A stretch of 19,164 nt of DNA from Chloromonas sp. AAM2. Lineage: Eukaryota; Chlorophyta; Chlorophyceae; Chlamydomonadales; Chlamydomonadaceae. Each line of letters starts with the position of its first letter. The first letter of the stretch is position 1. The translations under genes and the position numbers were made by a program. The notes under the pieces are model-generated. The model was not told where the DNA came from. It worked only from the letters and a program-made list of their open reading frames with translations, and did not search any database. Positions 1-8,621 of the stretch are shown here, one piece after another. Location: positions 1 through 19,164 of the forward strand of contig QAXH01001011.1 in assembly GCA_004335635.1 (NCBI GenBank), in the 5' to 3' direction.

Positions 1-382
1 TTGTTACCGGCTGGGCGTCCACTGCTCCTGCCAGACCCTTCACGCTTGGGCACGCCCAGGGTTCTGTGACCTGCAACGCAGCGGTACAACGCAGAGAGAA
101 ACCTCGGCGTTAGAAGTTTACAATGCGAACGTACAAACCATCAGGGAATGCGTCTGGGTAGCACCCAGACCTTCCTACATATACATGTGCGAGCTGGCCG
201 GTGACCCAATAAAATTCACAGCTGGGTAAACAACACCCCGTTTAACAACACAACGGCGACTTCTCGGTGGCAAAACACACAAGGAGTCGCACACCAACTG
301 CTCCAGAACTGGGAGTCCCAGAATTGTCCCAGAACTGGCAAACCATCTTTGTTGATTGTGTTTTTGTCCTTGGGTTATGCAG
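1..382. other. Upstream flank or intron of the lone psbS exon
   Basis: No exon of psbS or of any other recognised family is visible here on either strand. If the exon at 383 belongs to a complete gene, this stretch is part of its last intron and the earlier exons lie left of the window. The final 25 or so bases end in a good acceptor (TTATGCAG) and weakly resemble the end of the last intron of the minus-strand psbS copy. An 18-bp string at 326-343 recurs at 3933-3950, just beyond the stop of that copy. Confidence 0.5.
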
Positions 383-481
383 GAAACTGAGTTCGGCCTG
401 GCTGTTTTCATCTTGTTCTTCCTGTTTGCTGCCATCAACCCTGGCACTGGAAAGTTCATCAACGACGAGAAGGAAGCTTGA
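383..481 (+). CDS. psbS: Last exon of a third psbS copy (5' part outside window or lost)
   Basis: Thirty-two codons and a TGA follow a splice acceptor at 381-382. The translation starts ETEFGLAVFILFF, continues FAAINPGTGKF and ends INDEKEA. This is the fourth transmembrane helix and stromal tail of PsbS, the thylakoid protein that senses lumen acidity and switches on energy quenching. It has the same length and phase as the last exon of the minus-strand copy and differs in only a few residues (FVNDEEEA there) and in the stop codon (TAA there). Homology continues into the 3' UTR to about position 555. The frame is intact, so decay is not evident. No exon 4 is found in the 382 bases upstream, whereas the corresponding introns in the other copies are 137 and 201 nt. 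It is therefore either the end of a complete gene running off the left edge or an orphan duplicated 3' end. Confidence 0.75.
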   Translation, partial: ETEFGLAVFILFFLFAAINPGTGKFINDEKEA

Positions 482-1002
482 GCATAAGCATCACCAAACG
501 CAAGCGCTTTACCTTCAATGTGACAGCACTGCAGGCTAGCTGAACGCGGTTGGCTGTCAAGTGCTTGGCGCGTGGGAGCTCATGCCATTGACTGATGGAA
601 CTAGAAATGACTGACCTGTGGGGGATTGTTACGTACTGATCATGGTGCCGGTGACACCAGGTTTGATGGTAGGACAACATGTCATCATTTTTCCTTGAAT
701 GCCTTTTGCATGGCCAGTGGCTACATGCTGTATTGTTTGTGACAGAAGCAAAGACTGTTACTTCTATTTACACCTTTTTTGAGAGCAGATGGTACATTGT
801 ACGAGTAAGTGACAACCATTTACATGGTGATGTGAGGAAATGAAGAGAGAGACAATGAGAGATGTGGTGTAGGTAATTGAGCGTTCTTTTGTATACCCGT
901 GGTTCATGCGCTTAAAGGCGCGTTTCGATTGGTTAAGACGTACCGACAACGTTGTACCTATGCCTAATGTGCTGGCCAGGTGTTGAAGCACATCAGTGGT
1001 CA

Positions 1003-1007
1003 TGTAA
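1003..1007 (+). terminator. Candidate TGTAA poly(A) signal for the lone psbS exon
   Basis: This is the first TGTAA on the plus strand after the stop at 481, 522 nt downstream. In the two complete psbS copies the first TGTAA in the sense direction lies 473 and 510 nt after the stop, so the spacing is similar. TGTAA is the usual poly(A) signal of chlorophyte nuclear genes; its use here is inferred. Confidence 0.4.
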
Positions 1008-1507
1008 TTATGAGATGCGAGTGTTGTTTTATCACCAAAAATCACAGCAAGTCAGTTGTCTTAAGGCACTTTCGATCAGGTGCTGTTCCGGCACAGAGAT
1101 TGAAATGCAAGTGCACTCTGAATAGAGCAGGACTGTTGTGCCTGTGTGCATATATTGCCCATTGCAGCCAGCACAGAACAGTGTGCTCACAAACATATGA
1201 TATGCGGATGGGCTAACAGTCTGCAGCCTACTGAGTTCTTGGTAGTGAAGGTAGCGAATCCAACCACACCTACCTTGTTGAGACTGACTCAGACCCCACA
1301 ATGTGAGGCAGGGGTACTGTGAACCCAACCAGACCATCCACACTGGCAACGAGTACCTCAGCACACTGGGCATACACGTGATAACGGGCATAAATGGGCA
1401 GGGAGTATGTAAACATTGCATGTAGGCTGCAATCTAGGCTGCTCCGTCCTGTTGCGAAGCCCCTGGACCACCTGCATCGGAAGAAGCATGACCCCTCCAC
1501 TGTCCAA

Positions 1508-1641
1508 TGTTCACACGCGCCATCATCATCATCATCATCATCATCATTACATGGCTTTCCATGGTTCAACCCACGGTGCTGCAGCTAGACACAATATCTC
1601 TCCAAGAATTACGCGCCTGACAATCGTTGTTCACGCGCGCC
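1508..1641 (-). mobile_element. Short retroposon-like insertion with (ATG)n tail and target-site duplication
   Basis: About 106 bp (1522-1627) lie between two 14-bp direct repeats, TGTTCACACGCGCC at 1508-1521 and TGTTCACGCGCGCC at 1628-1641, with one mismatch. At the left inner edge are nine perfect CAT units (1521-1547). On the minus strand this reads as an element ending in an (ATG)n tail. The adjoining 44 bp (1547-1590) recur at 19121-19164 with two mismatches, again next to a CAT tract. A short body, a microsatellite tail and a target-site duplication are expected of a 5'-truncated non-LTR element or SINE. No reverse transcriptase is encoded, so the family is unknown. Confidence 0.55.
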
Positions 1642-2057
1642 AGCGCGGGTCAAGTGCCCCAGCTTTTGAACAGGGTACTGCGCTGTGTACTGGACGAAGC
1701 GGTATGTACGATGGCACATCAGACAGCTAGGTAGCCAGTTGAAGGAGAGGCAAACTTGCATGAACGCAGTGAACAGGAGCTGTTAGCATCGGTGATCACG
1801 TTGATGAAATAAAGCAGAAGTGTCAGCAACCTTGCCCGGATTAGCCTCATTTCTGGTAATATGCATCATGACACGTCGTGCGGACTGTGGCACCAGCTGC
1901 GGCGCAAATAGATGCTCATCATGCCTTGTGTCTGGCACTGATGTTCCCTACTGGACAGATGGCTTCGCTGTAGGCAGACCTGCTGTATATAAACCGCTGC
2001 CCGAGACACAGTTGGATAACTAGTGACTTGACAGTGCTGTGACTGCTTAGCAGTATG

Positions 2058-2200
2058 ACGATCAGAAGATGCGAGGGATTTCAACCCGTCCAACCTATAA
2101 GTGACGGAGATTATGACACACTGCCATGGTGGTGGTGGTCACCCCTCAAGGTGCTATCCTATCCGCAAACCTCGTTAGACCGCAAAGGGGCCTAAAAATG
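2058..2200. repeat. Diverged direct repeat, unit 1
   Basis: This segment matches 2340-2476 in the same orientation. Both start ACGATCA, contain a GGGATT(T/C)CAACCCGTCC block and CCTCGTTAGACC, and end GGGGCCTAAAAAT. The units are about 282 bp apart start to start, with unrelated or heavily diverged sequence between. It is an old local duplication or two copies of a dispersed repeat; no coding is seen. Confidence 0.75.
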
Positions 2201-2339
2201 TCATGTCTCAACATACCCGTCTGGTTCCATCCACAAACATGCAGCAGGATGGGTCCTGGGGCCGTCATAGCTGGAACTGTCACCTGTTTGTGCACTATTG
2301 ACTCGCCATGTTGTGCCACCCCGAGTCAGATGCCAACCT

Positions 2340-2476
2340 ACGATCACAAGAGGGAAGGGATTCCAACCCGTCCAACCTACAAGTGAAGGGGATTGCGACA
2401 CACCAGGATAGTCATGGTGTTGGTCAACCCTCGAGGTGCATTCCTCGTTAGACCCAGAAAGGGGCCTAAAAATATG
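2340..2476. repeat. Diverged direct repeat, unit 2
   Basis: This is the second copy of the segment at 2058-2200. It is a few bases shorter because of small gaps in its middle part. The best conserved stretches are the CAACCCGTCCAACCTA block near the start and GGGGCCTAAAAAT at the end. Confidence 0.75.
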
Positions 2477-2650
2477 TAAATGACTCAATATTCATCGTCT
2501 CTCAATGTCTCTCAAGGCGTCACATGCACTCCACACACAGCTGCGATACCTATGATCACATTGTTAAAAAAAGCCCTGGGATGTTTGCAAATCAGGGGCA
2601 AGAAACGGGTTTTATGCTTCAGGCAGGGCAAGTACATGCCTGTGCCTTGG

Positions 2651-2722
2651 GGTGAGCTGCGGAAGCAGATATGTGTTGAGGCGCACGGTGAGGTGCGGAA
2701 GCAGATATGTGTTGAGGCGCAC
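2651..2722. repeat. 36-bp tandem duplication
   Basis: Two adjacent 36-bp units (2651-2686 and 2687-2722) differ at one base, and the start of a third (GGTGAGGT) follows. Because the period is a multiple of three, the repeat stays open in several frames. No gene is recognised around it, so this alone does not imply coding. Confidence 0.85.
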
Positions 2723-3527
2723 GGTGAGGTTGCGCCATTGCAAGTTCAAAGTGCAATGGCCAGCCTTCCAGGTGCTTAACTTGGCTGGTGCATGGCATAT
2801 GCAAAGGTTGGACATGCTGATGATGCTCTTTCATTAAGTGGAAAACTGGTATAATTGTTGCTAGGGCCCACGGTGCCAGTTTGAAGCGTAGTGGTTGGCC
2901 TCACAGCTGCTGGCGCAAGGTGTACGCTGTAGGTGAATGTTTTGATCACCGTTTGTTTGCAAGGCAGACAGGCCTTTTCCATGCTATGGCCTGAGTTTGG
3001 CATGCCAGGGGCAATTGCATCTTGGGCTTGAGACAGGCAGGCAGCAACTTATAGCAGCAGCAGTGTGGCATGTACAGTCGGATCACTGTGGTACTAAGCT
3101 GCAAGAATGCATTCATTGCGGTGCCAAGGTGTTCAAATATAGCCTGACGAATGATGCTTTGCGAACGACTTTGGATTTAGATGAGCAGTGTTCCCTCCTT
3201 TCCCATACAGCCAGCCTCAGCTGTGTAAGGGACTACTGGTGAGGCCGGTTTTCAAATCCTCCGTGTTTTGGGACAGGTTCCCAGACCGGCTTGACTTGTG
3301 CACACAGATGCAGGACAGAGTTGACCTTCCCAGTACAGAATCACAAGCTGAGCAGTGTTCATCTGTGTCAACAGGCTTTACTGAAAGCGGGCTTTCATGC
3401 TTCCAGGAAGCAGATTGGATTAATGTATTTTTCATCATCATGGCTGAATTCCCGCTTACTGCTTTACTATTACCCAGGAAACTGACAGCTGTGTAGGGGC
3501 TTGCCATGTTGTCAAAATCACGATCAT

Positions 3528-3532
3528 TTACA
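3528..3532 (-). terminator. Candidate TGTAA poly(A) signal for minus-strand psbS
   Basis: TTACA on the plus strand reads TGTAA on the minus strand. It is the first such motif after the stop at 4042-4044, about 510 nt downstream. The implied long 3' UTR is close in length to that of the plus-strand copy (473 nt to its first TGTAA). Confidence 0.4.
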
Positions 3533-4041
3533 GGGTTGTAAAATCGAAACAAATGTAACCCAGCTGAATGATGATAAACTGTGTTCAAGCAGTTGAAAAC
3601 AGACTGATAAACAACGGTGCTCAACCCGATCAAACTAGCACACATGTGCCACTCACTCTCTGATTCACTCTTAATTCTCTGTTCTGCCACAACACATCAC
3701 TCAATAACAGTCCAAAATTCCGAGTACTCGCAATGTTTGCTTCTCGTATAACAATTTGTCAGGCTTGCGTCTTGTAGAACAACGTGTCTGGTAAAACACT
3801 GTGAAAGAATACGCCATGCAAGAATTCGTGTGCAGAGTTTGAATCATTCACAGACAGCACGACCAGGTACTGCGATATACATAAACTTTCCGCTTAGACG
3901 TTCAATAGAGCTACGTCTAGTACATACATTCTGTCCCAGAACTGGCAAACTTCTTTTTCAGTCCAACCGTGTGCAGTTGGCTTGCAGTGCTGATAGCATG
4001 ACATTCAGATTAATCTCATTGAGTTCACGTGGTACCTTTGC

Positions 4042-5567
4042 TTAAGCCTCCTCCTCATCGTTGACAAACTTTCCAGTGCCAGGGTTGATGGCAGCAAACA
4101 GGAAGAACAAGATGAAAACAGCCAGGCCGAACTCAGTTTCCTGCAGAGGCACAAGGCAAGAACAACATTTAGTTTGCATTTTGACTAGGATTTTGTTCTC
4201 AGTCCATGTGCACAGCCAGTGCATGACCGTCACAGCAAGGCCATTGATCATCGATATTCAGTACATTCCCTTCTCACCTGCAGGTTGATGCCTGTTTCGA
4301 TGTCAAACTGGGCTAGCGCACCCTTGCCCGTCAAGCTCTCTCCAATCAGTGAGGCGGCAAAGCCAAGCTGGGCAACACGGCCAACGAACAGCTCTGCGAG
4401 CACAGATAGCACAGATACATGGTTCAGGCACGAGATATCAAGATGCCACAGCACATGGAGTTGCACGCTGTATGCAGTGTGATCAACATGGGCACTATCT
4501 GAGCTGGCGTGGCCAGCCTTCACAATCATGCGCTAGCATCCATGTGCACTTGGAGACATGGCAGGCGCCAACTGTTCATGCAATGTGACACCCACCGTTT
4601 TCCTTGGTGAAACCAAAGCCGCTGGTGCCGAAGAATCGCTTGGGGTCCGTCAGCGACACACGTGGGTCCTGCAGGGGGCCGGCAGGGCGTTTCTCCACCT
4701 CCTCATCGGGCACAAACGTGCCAGAGGCGGGCAGGATGGCGGCAACGAGGTTGAAGGCAATGAGGCCGATGACCAGCTCATCGACCTGAAGGGTGCCGAT
4801 CTTGTCATCAAAGATCTCATAGCCCAGCTGGGCCAGGGCGCCCTTGCCAGTCACCAGCTCGCCAATGAGGGAGAAGGCGAACCCAAGCATGGCCGCACGA
4901 CCGACGAACAGCTCTGCATGGACACATGCGATTCACAGAGTTAGAGCATGCAGTTGCAGAACAGAAAATGTATGCCCTGCATCTGGGCATGGAGCTGTTG
5001 CATGCAGTGTAGAGCAGGCTGAGTACCAGCACTGATGGCAGCTGACGGGCTGGATGTGCGTGTTGTCGCATGGCAAGACCAACTATGCGAATGGCTGTCA
5101 GCGCACTGGCGGGACAGATGGCGAATCTTCTGTACTTGCAATTCCTCCTCACCGTTCTCCTTTGTGAAGCCCAGCTGCAAGCCTTTCTTGCCGGATGTCT
5201 CGGGCTGCGTGCCGTTGCGGCTGACCTTCTTCTGCACCTGCAACGACAGATGGCATAAGCATCAGAGGATCAGATACGATATTTACATGGCCGCGCCATT
5301 GGCCAAGGGACGCTGATTGCTCTATGCTACAAGCTGTCAGGAACAATAATTCGAGGCCATTCGCGGTTCCAGGGTACTTCCACCCACCGTTGGTGCAGGC
5401 TTGGTCTTGGTGAAGAGGGCCTGAACGCGCAAAGCTGCAGGCCTGGCAGCGCGCATGGGTGCGATGGCGCGCATGGGTGCGATGGCGCGCATGGGTGCGA
5501 TGGCGCGCATCGAGGATGGTCGTTGGGCTAGCACGGAAGATGTTGCGGAACGAGCGATGACGGCCAT
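4042..5567 (-). CDS. psbS: PsbS, photosystem II 22-kDa photoprotection protein (copy B)
   Basis: PsbS is a four-helix LHC-superfamily thylakoid protein that senses lumen acidity and triggers energy-dependent quenching. Five exons join in phase: 5567-5388, 5237-5153, 4913-4596, 4393-4278 and 4140-4042, giving 265 residues. All introns are GT-AG. The start MAVIARSA opens a chloroplast transit peptide with three MRAIAP units. Two homologous halves follow, each beginning GFTKENELFVGR: the first helix pair runs from about residue 89 and the second from about 195. Aligned to plant PsbS, the two lumenal proton-sensing glutamates correspond to D133 (followed by E134) and E236. The tail FVNDEEEA ends at TAA. 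It lies head to head with the plus-strand copy. A TATA-like box lies about 80 bp upstream of the ATG. The family assignment is firm; the transit peptide and sensing residues rest on family knowledge. Confidence 0.95.
5457..5510 (-). repeat. 18-bp triplicated unit in the psbS copy B transit peptide
   Basis: Three perfect 18-bp copies (5457-5474, 5475-5492, 5493-5510) encode MRAIAP three times near residues 20-37. The plus-strand psbS copy has a single RAIAP at this point. The two extra units account for most of the longer leader in copy B (60 versus 49 codons in exon 1). Since the units are identical, the expansion is probably recent and may vary between strains. Confidence 0.9.
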
Positions 5568-5646
5568 TCGAATATGGGGAAGTGACAAAGAGACTAGACT
5601 GTAAGTTTGGCTCAGTGAGTGTTTTGAGTTGGAGGAAGTGACCAGC

Positions 5647-5654
5647 ATTTTATA
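5647..5654 (-). promoter_or_regulatory. TATA-like box of psbS copy B
   Basis: The minus strand reads TATAAAAT, about 80 bp before the ATG at 5567, leaving room for a short 5' UTR of about 50 nt. It is the clearest TATA match upstream of any gene in the window. Promoter function is inferred from position and sequence only. Confidence 0.5.
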
Positions 5655-6274
5655 GTAGACCGTAAACACGAACCGTTACGAAATGGAAGGTTGCCAATGC
5701 TCGCTACGCGCCCACCACATGCTTCCCCTCCAACCACAAGTGTGGTGATGCACGAATGCGCCGGTACAAGCGCACTGAGCCTGACGCAGCCATGACATTT
5801 AGGGGCAGTGCTGCCATAACCCACGAATGTGCGGCACACAATCGGCGAACACGGTTGATGGCTAGTCAACTCAAAGGTTGACCAGATATCATAATTCTGA
5901 CACCTGGATTCAAACCGTCCACCATTCCGGCAACAACAGGCAGTCTTCATGCAACATCCCATAATCTGCGAAGCACATCGTTCACAACAGACACAGCTTC
6001 AGCACACCCTGGCCATGTGCCACAAGAAAAGTCTTTTCCTGGCAACATCAACCACAGGCTCAGCCCCTGCAGCCAAACTCTGGCGATGCATGAGCCAAGC
6101 ATGCTAGCTGAGTGCTGACGTTTGCAAACACTGCTCCACACAGCAGCAACAACTGCAAGTGTGGCCTAGCACCATAGCAACGTCTGCTCGCCAGATGTTG
6201 CTTTCTCCCGAGCTGCGCCTTTTTACGTGGAATGTTAGACATCATGCAGTTACTGTGGCAACAGGCGGCTTTGG

Positions 6275-6275
<1 letters not shown>

Positions 6276-6307
<32 letters not shown>
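6276..6307. repeat. (GGCT)8 microsatellite
   Basis: Eight perfect GGCT units lie between the divergent psbS genes. No gene overlaps it. It is likely length-polymorphic. Confidence 0.9.
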
Positions 6308-6665
6308 TTCAAATCTACAGCTTAGTTCACTGCATCAGCATACAACCTGAAGATAGTATGGTGGGCGCGGTTTGGAGAGCGCCTCACAGCTGCAGTGCGG
6401 CCTGGTAAGAGGCTGATTTACAGCCAGCGCCAGCAGGCAGTCAGGATTGACGGAGAGTACAGTCATGTACCTCTCAGCTGCTGCGGCCGCTTGACATGGC
6501 CTACCCCTGTTGTCATGTTGACATGGACTCTGCATGGATCTCGCATGTTAACATCATGCACTTGGAGAGCAGTTTCAGGCTGCGTGCCCATGCCACAGCC
6601 GTTGATGATTTGTGATGTACAGTGTGTGGTGAGTGCTTGCAGTGCGTGGACACACCAGGGGGGTA

Positions 6666-6682
6666 CGGGGGCGCAGCCCCCG
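6666..6682. other. GC-rich inverted repeat (7-bp stem, 3-nt loop)
   Basis: CGGGGGC and GCCCCCG flank the loop GCA, preceded by a run of G. Such G/C clusters are often parts of dispersed repeats. No gene end lies close enough to call it a terminator. Confidence 0.6.
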
Positions 6683-6785
6683 CCCGATTTTGTGTTCCCG
6701 ATATAACTTAAAGCCTGCCCGGTTTTCCTGATAAAATGTACGAGCTGAGACTGAGGATTCCGGGAGCAACCTGGTCACGGCCCAC

Positions 6786-6960
6786 ATGCATGTGATGTTG
6801 TCATGGCTCGCCTGGACTCATCTCATGGCACGCATTGACTTTTGTCTTGGCTCGCATGGACGCGTTTCATGGCACGCAATGCTTGGACTCTTTTCGTGGC
6901 AAGCATGGACACGCACCTTGCTTGACACGCTTGGACTAGCACGCTTTGCGCCTTTTGTGC
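6786..6960. repeat. Decayed short tandem repeat
   Basis: Variants of TGGCACGC and CATGGAC/CTTGGAC alternate at irregular spacings of roughly 25-30 bp across this stretch. The copies are too diverged to fix a unit or copy number. The overlapping 116-codon open frame on the plus strand is probably a by-product of the repeat. Confidence 0.45.
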
Positions 6961-8487
6961 TCTGTTCCTGTCTTTCGTGGCTGCTTGCCTTCCTTTCTGC
7001 CTTGTTCGTTTCTGCGTTTGGGCCTATGTCTACCATTGTTCCTGCATTTCTTTTCCTTTCATGCTCGGCTCAGGTCAGAATGGTACACATCCCGTCTCGT
7101 ATCCTTGACAGCTTTCCTGACGTAACAAATCAATGAACAGTGAGACTGATCCAAGTGCACTTTGCAAGACGTGCCGCTTGGCCTTGGGCAGCAACACGAC
7201 GCCAGTTTGCCTTTCTTTTGGATCAGATTAGGCGAGCCCGCATGCAACCAGCACAAGAACTGGCAATTTAGCACGAGACGAGAACGGATACCGTCCTGAC
7301 TGGCCCTGAGCAAGGAAGACCAGTTAGCAACAGAGAGGTATGGTGAGGCAAAAACAGCTGGTGCGTCACATGTCAGGCGCCAAGCAAGCGGCTGAAAAGA
7401 GGTAAGCATAGGCCGGATAACTTGCAGTTGGAGAGAGAAGTAAAGAAGTTATCTTGTTATCGGCCAAAACCCAGATACACAGAGCTGTAGCAGCTACTAG
7501 CACAGAAAAGAAAGCATGGTTTGAAGTATGCTGCTAGATGTGATAGGACGAGCTTAGAGTGGCCTTTCACAACCTACTGCACGCCTGGTTATGAGAGGAA
7601 CATGCGTTGTGCCTTCTTCAAACACATAGCTAGATTTGTGATAAGCCAGAGCTTGCCTCAGCAAGGGTGTCGAAGTCAGGAGGTCCCTTGCATTGTTGTC
7701 CCTTGCAGATGCGTGTGGCACGATCAACTCTATTATTGAAGGCCTTGCTTGTGTCAGACTGTGGACCCTGGACTCGCGGGATGCAACTGAATTGTTCCCT
7801 GGCCGGGGATACTTTGCTGAGACATAGGCCAACAGAGCCTGCTCGGCAGCATGAGAATGACGATATAATGCTTTAGTTTTAGATCGGAAATCGGATTGCA
7901 GTCTGTGCATCTAGGCGTCAACTGCATTTTGGCCAGGATATATACTGTACGTAGCCCTTCATTGTGTGTCCGCTTATCTGACAGCACACAGGGCAATACA
8001 AAGCAGTCCAGCGAGCTTTACAGTCAAGGCAAGGCTGCTGTGCTGCCTCATGATGGGCACGGATGGTTGACTGGGAGTCATTGGCCTTGGGCAGTGTCAG
8101 CTGTCACCGCACATGGCAACTCTGGTGGTGCTGTACACTCAATATGCGGGGACTTTGGGATTTATGGCACTGTGGGCTTGTCCAGAAGCCGTCAAACACA
8201 AGGCTTACAACAGGTCATGAAAGCATCGTATTCAAATGCCAGCATTCGGGGAAAGGCCTGTGCAACGCAAATTCAACCTCAGTGAGTAGTGATAGTCCGC
8301 CTGATGTGCAGGGTCGAACTCCTACTCCAATTCTTTGCGACCTCGCGACGATGAACATTTGATGAGGGCAAGGGGCATTCTAAGCAGATGTTAGCGACGC
8401 AGAGCTTCCGATTCTCGGCATCGGGACAGGTGTGCATCGGGACGCACAATTGAGACGGGTGTGTGAATTCCATCTGATTGAGTGGCC

Positions 8488-8501
8488 ACACACCATGGTG
8501 T
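8488..8501. promoter_or_regulatory. 14-bp perfect palindrome upstream of psbS copy C
   Basis: CACACCATGGTGTG is fully self-complementary and lies about 120-135 bp before the ATG of the plus-strand psbS gene. That is a plausible place for a site bound by a dimeric regulator. No known factor is assigned. A weak TATA-like GATATTTA follows at 8525-8532. Confidence 0.35.
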
Positions 8502-8621
8502 GAGCGGTTTCTATCCTTGGACTCGATATTTAGCCAACAAGGCTCTCAGAAGAGCGTAAAACAGCAACTCTCGAAGAAATCACGTAGCTGTTTGTGCAGC
8601 AGTCCTCACCAAATCTTCAAG

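Larger units (their letters stand above)
1008..3527. other. Intergenic region between convergent psbS copies, repeat-bearing
   Basis: No coding exon of a known family was found on either strand. The longest open frame (3217-3690, minus, 157 codons) has no recognisable motif and no clear gene structure. The stretch holds a (CAT)9-tailed retroposon-like insertion (1508-1641), a diverged 140-bp direct repeat (2058-2200 and 2340-2476) and a 36-bp tandem duplication (2651-2722). It looks like non-coding sequence shaped by insertions and local duplication. Confidence 0.5.
5655..8487. other. Divergent spacer between the two complete psbS genes
   Basis: About 2.8 kb between the head-to-head psbS promoters holds no exon I can assign to a family on either strand. 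Visible landmarks are a GGCT tetranucleotide tract (6276-6307), a GC-rich 7-bp stem with a 3-nt loop (6666-6682) and a decayed short repeat (about 6786-6960). Open frames of up to about 130 codons occur but show no domain motif. It presumably contains promoter elements for both genes near its ends. A gene with very short exons cannot be excluded. Confidence 0.5.

Noticed and set aside
1416..1730. Frame with a poly-His run
   Set aside because: The His run is the CAT microsatellite at the edge of the retroposon-like insertion, not evidence of a metal-binding protein.
3217..3690. 157-codon open frame on the minus strand
   Set aside because: No motif, no splice-supported neighbours, and several short frames overlap it. 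It also overlaps the inferred 3' UTR end of psbS copy B.
6786..7136. Hydrophobic 116-codon frame suggesting a membrane protein
   Set aside because: It lies largely over a decayed pyrimidine-rich repeat, which explains the Leu/Phe/Ser/Trp-rich translation.
7896..8285. Open frame containing AHGNSGGAV, similar to the GNSGG loop of trypsin-like proteases
   Set aside because: Only this short string fits; no matching His or Asp motifs or fold-length sequence are seen on either side. Treated as chance.
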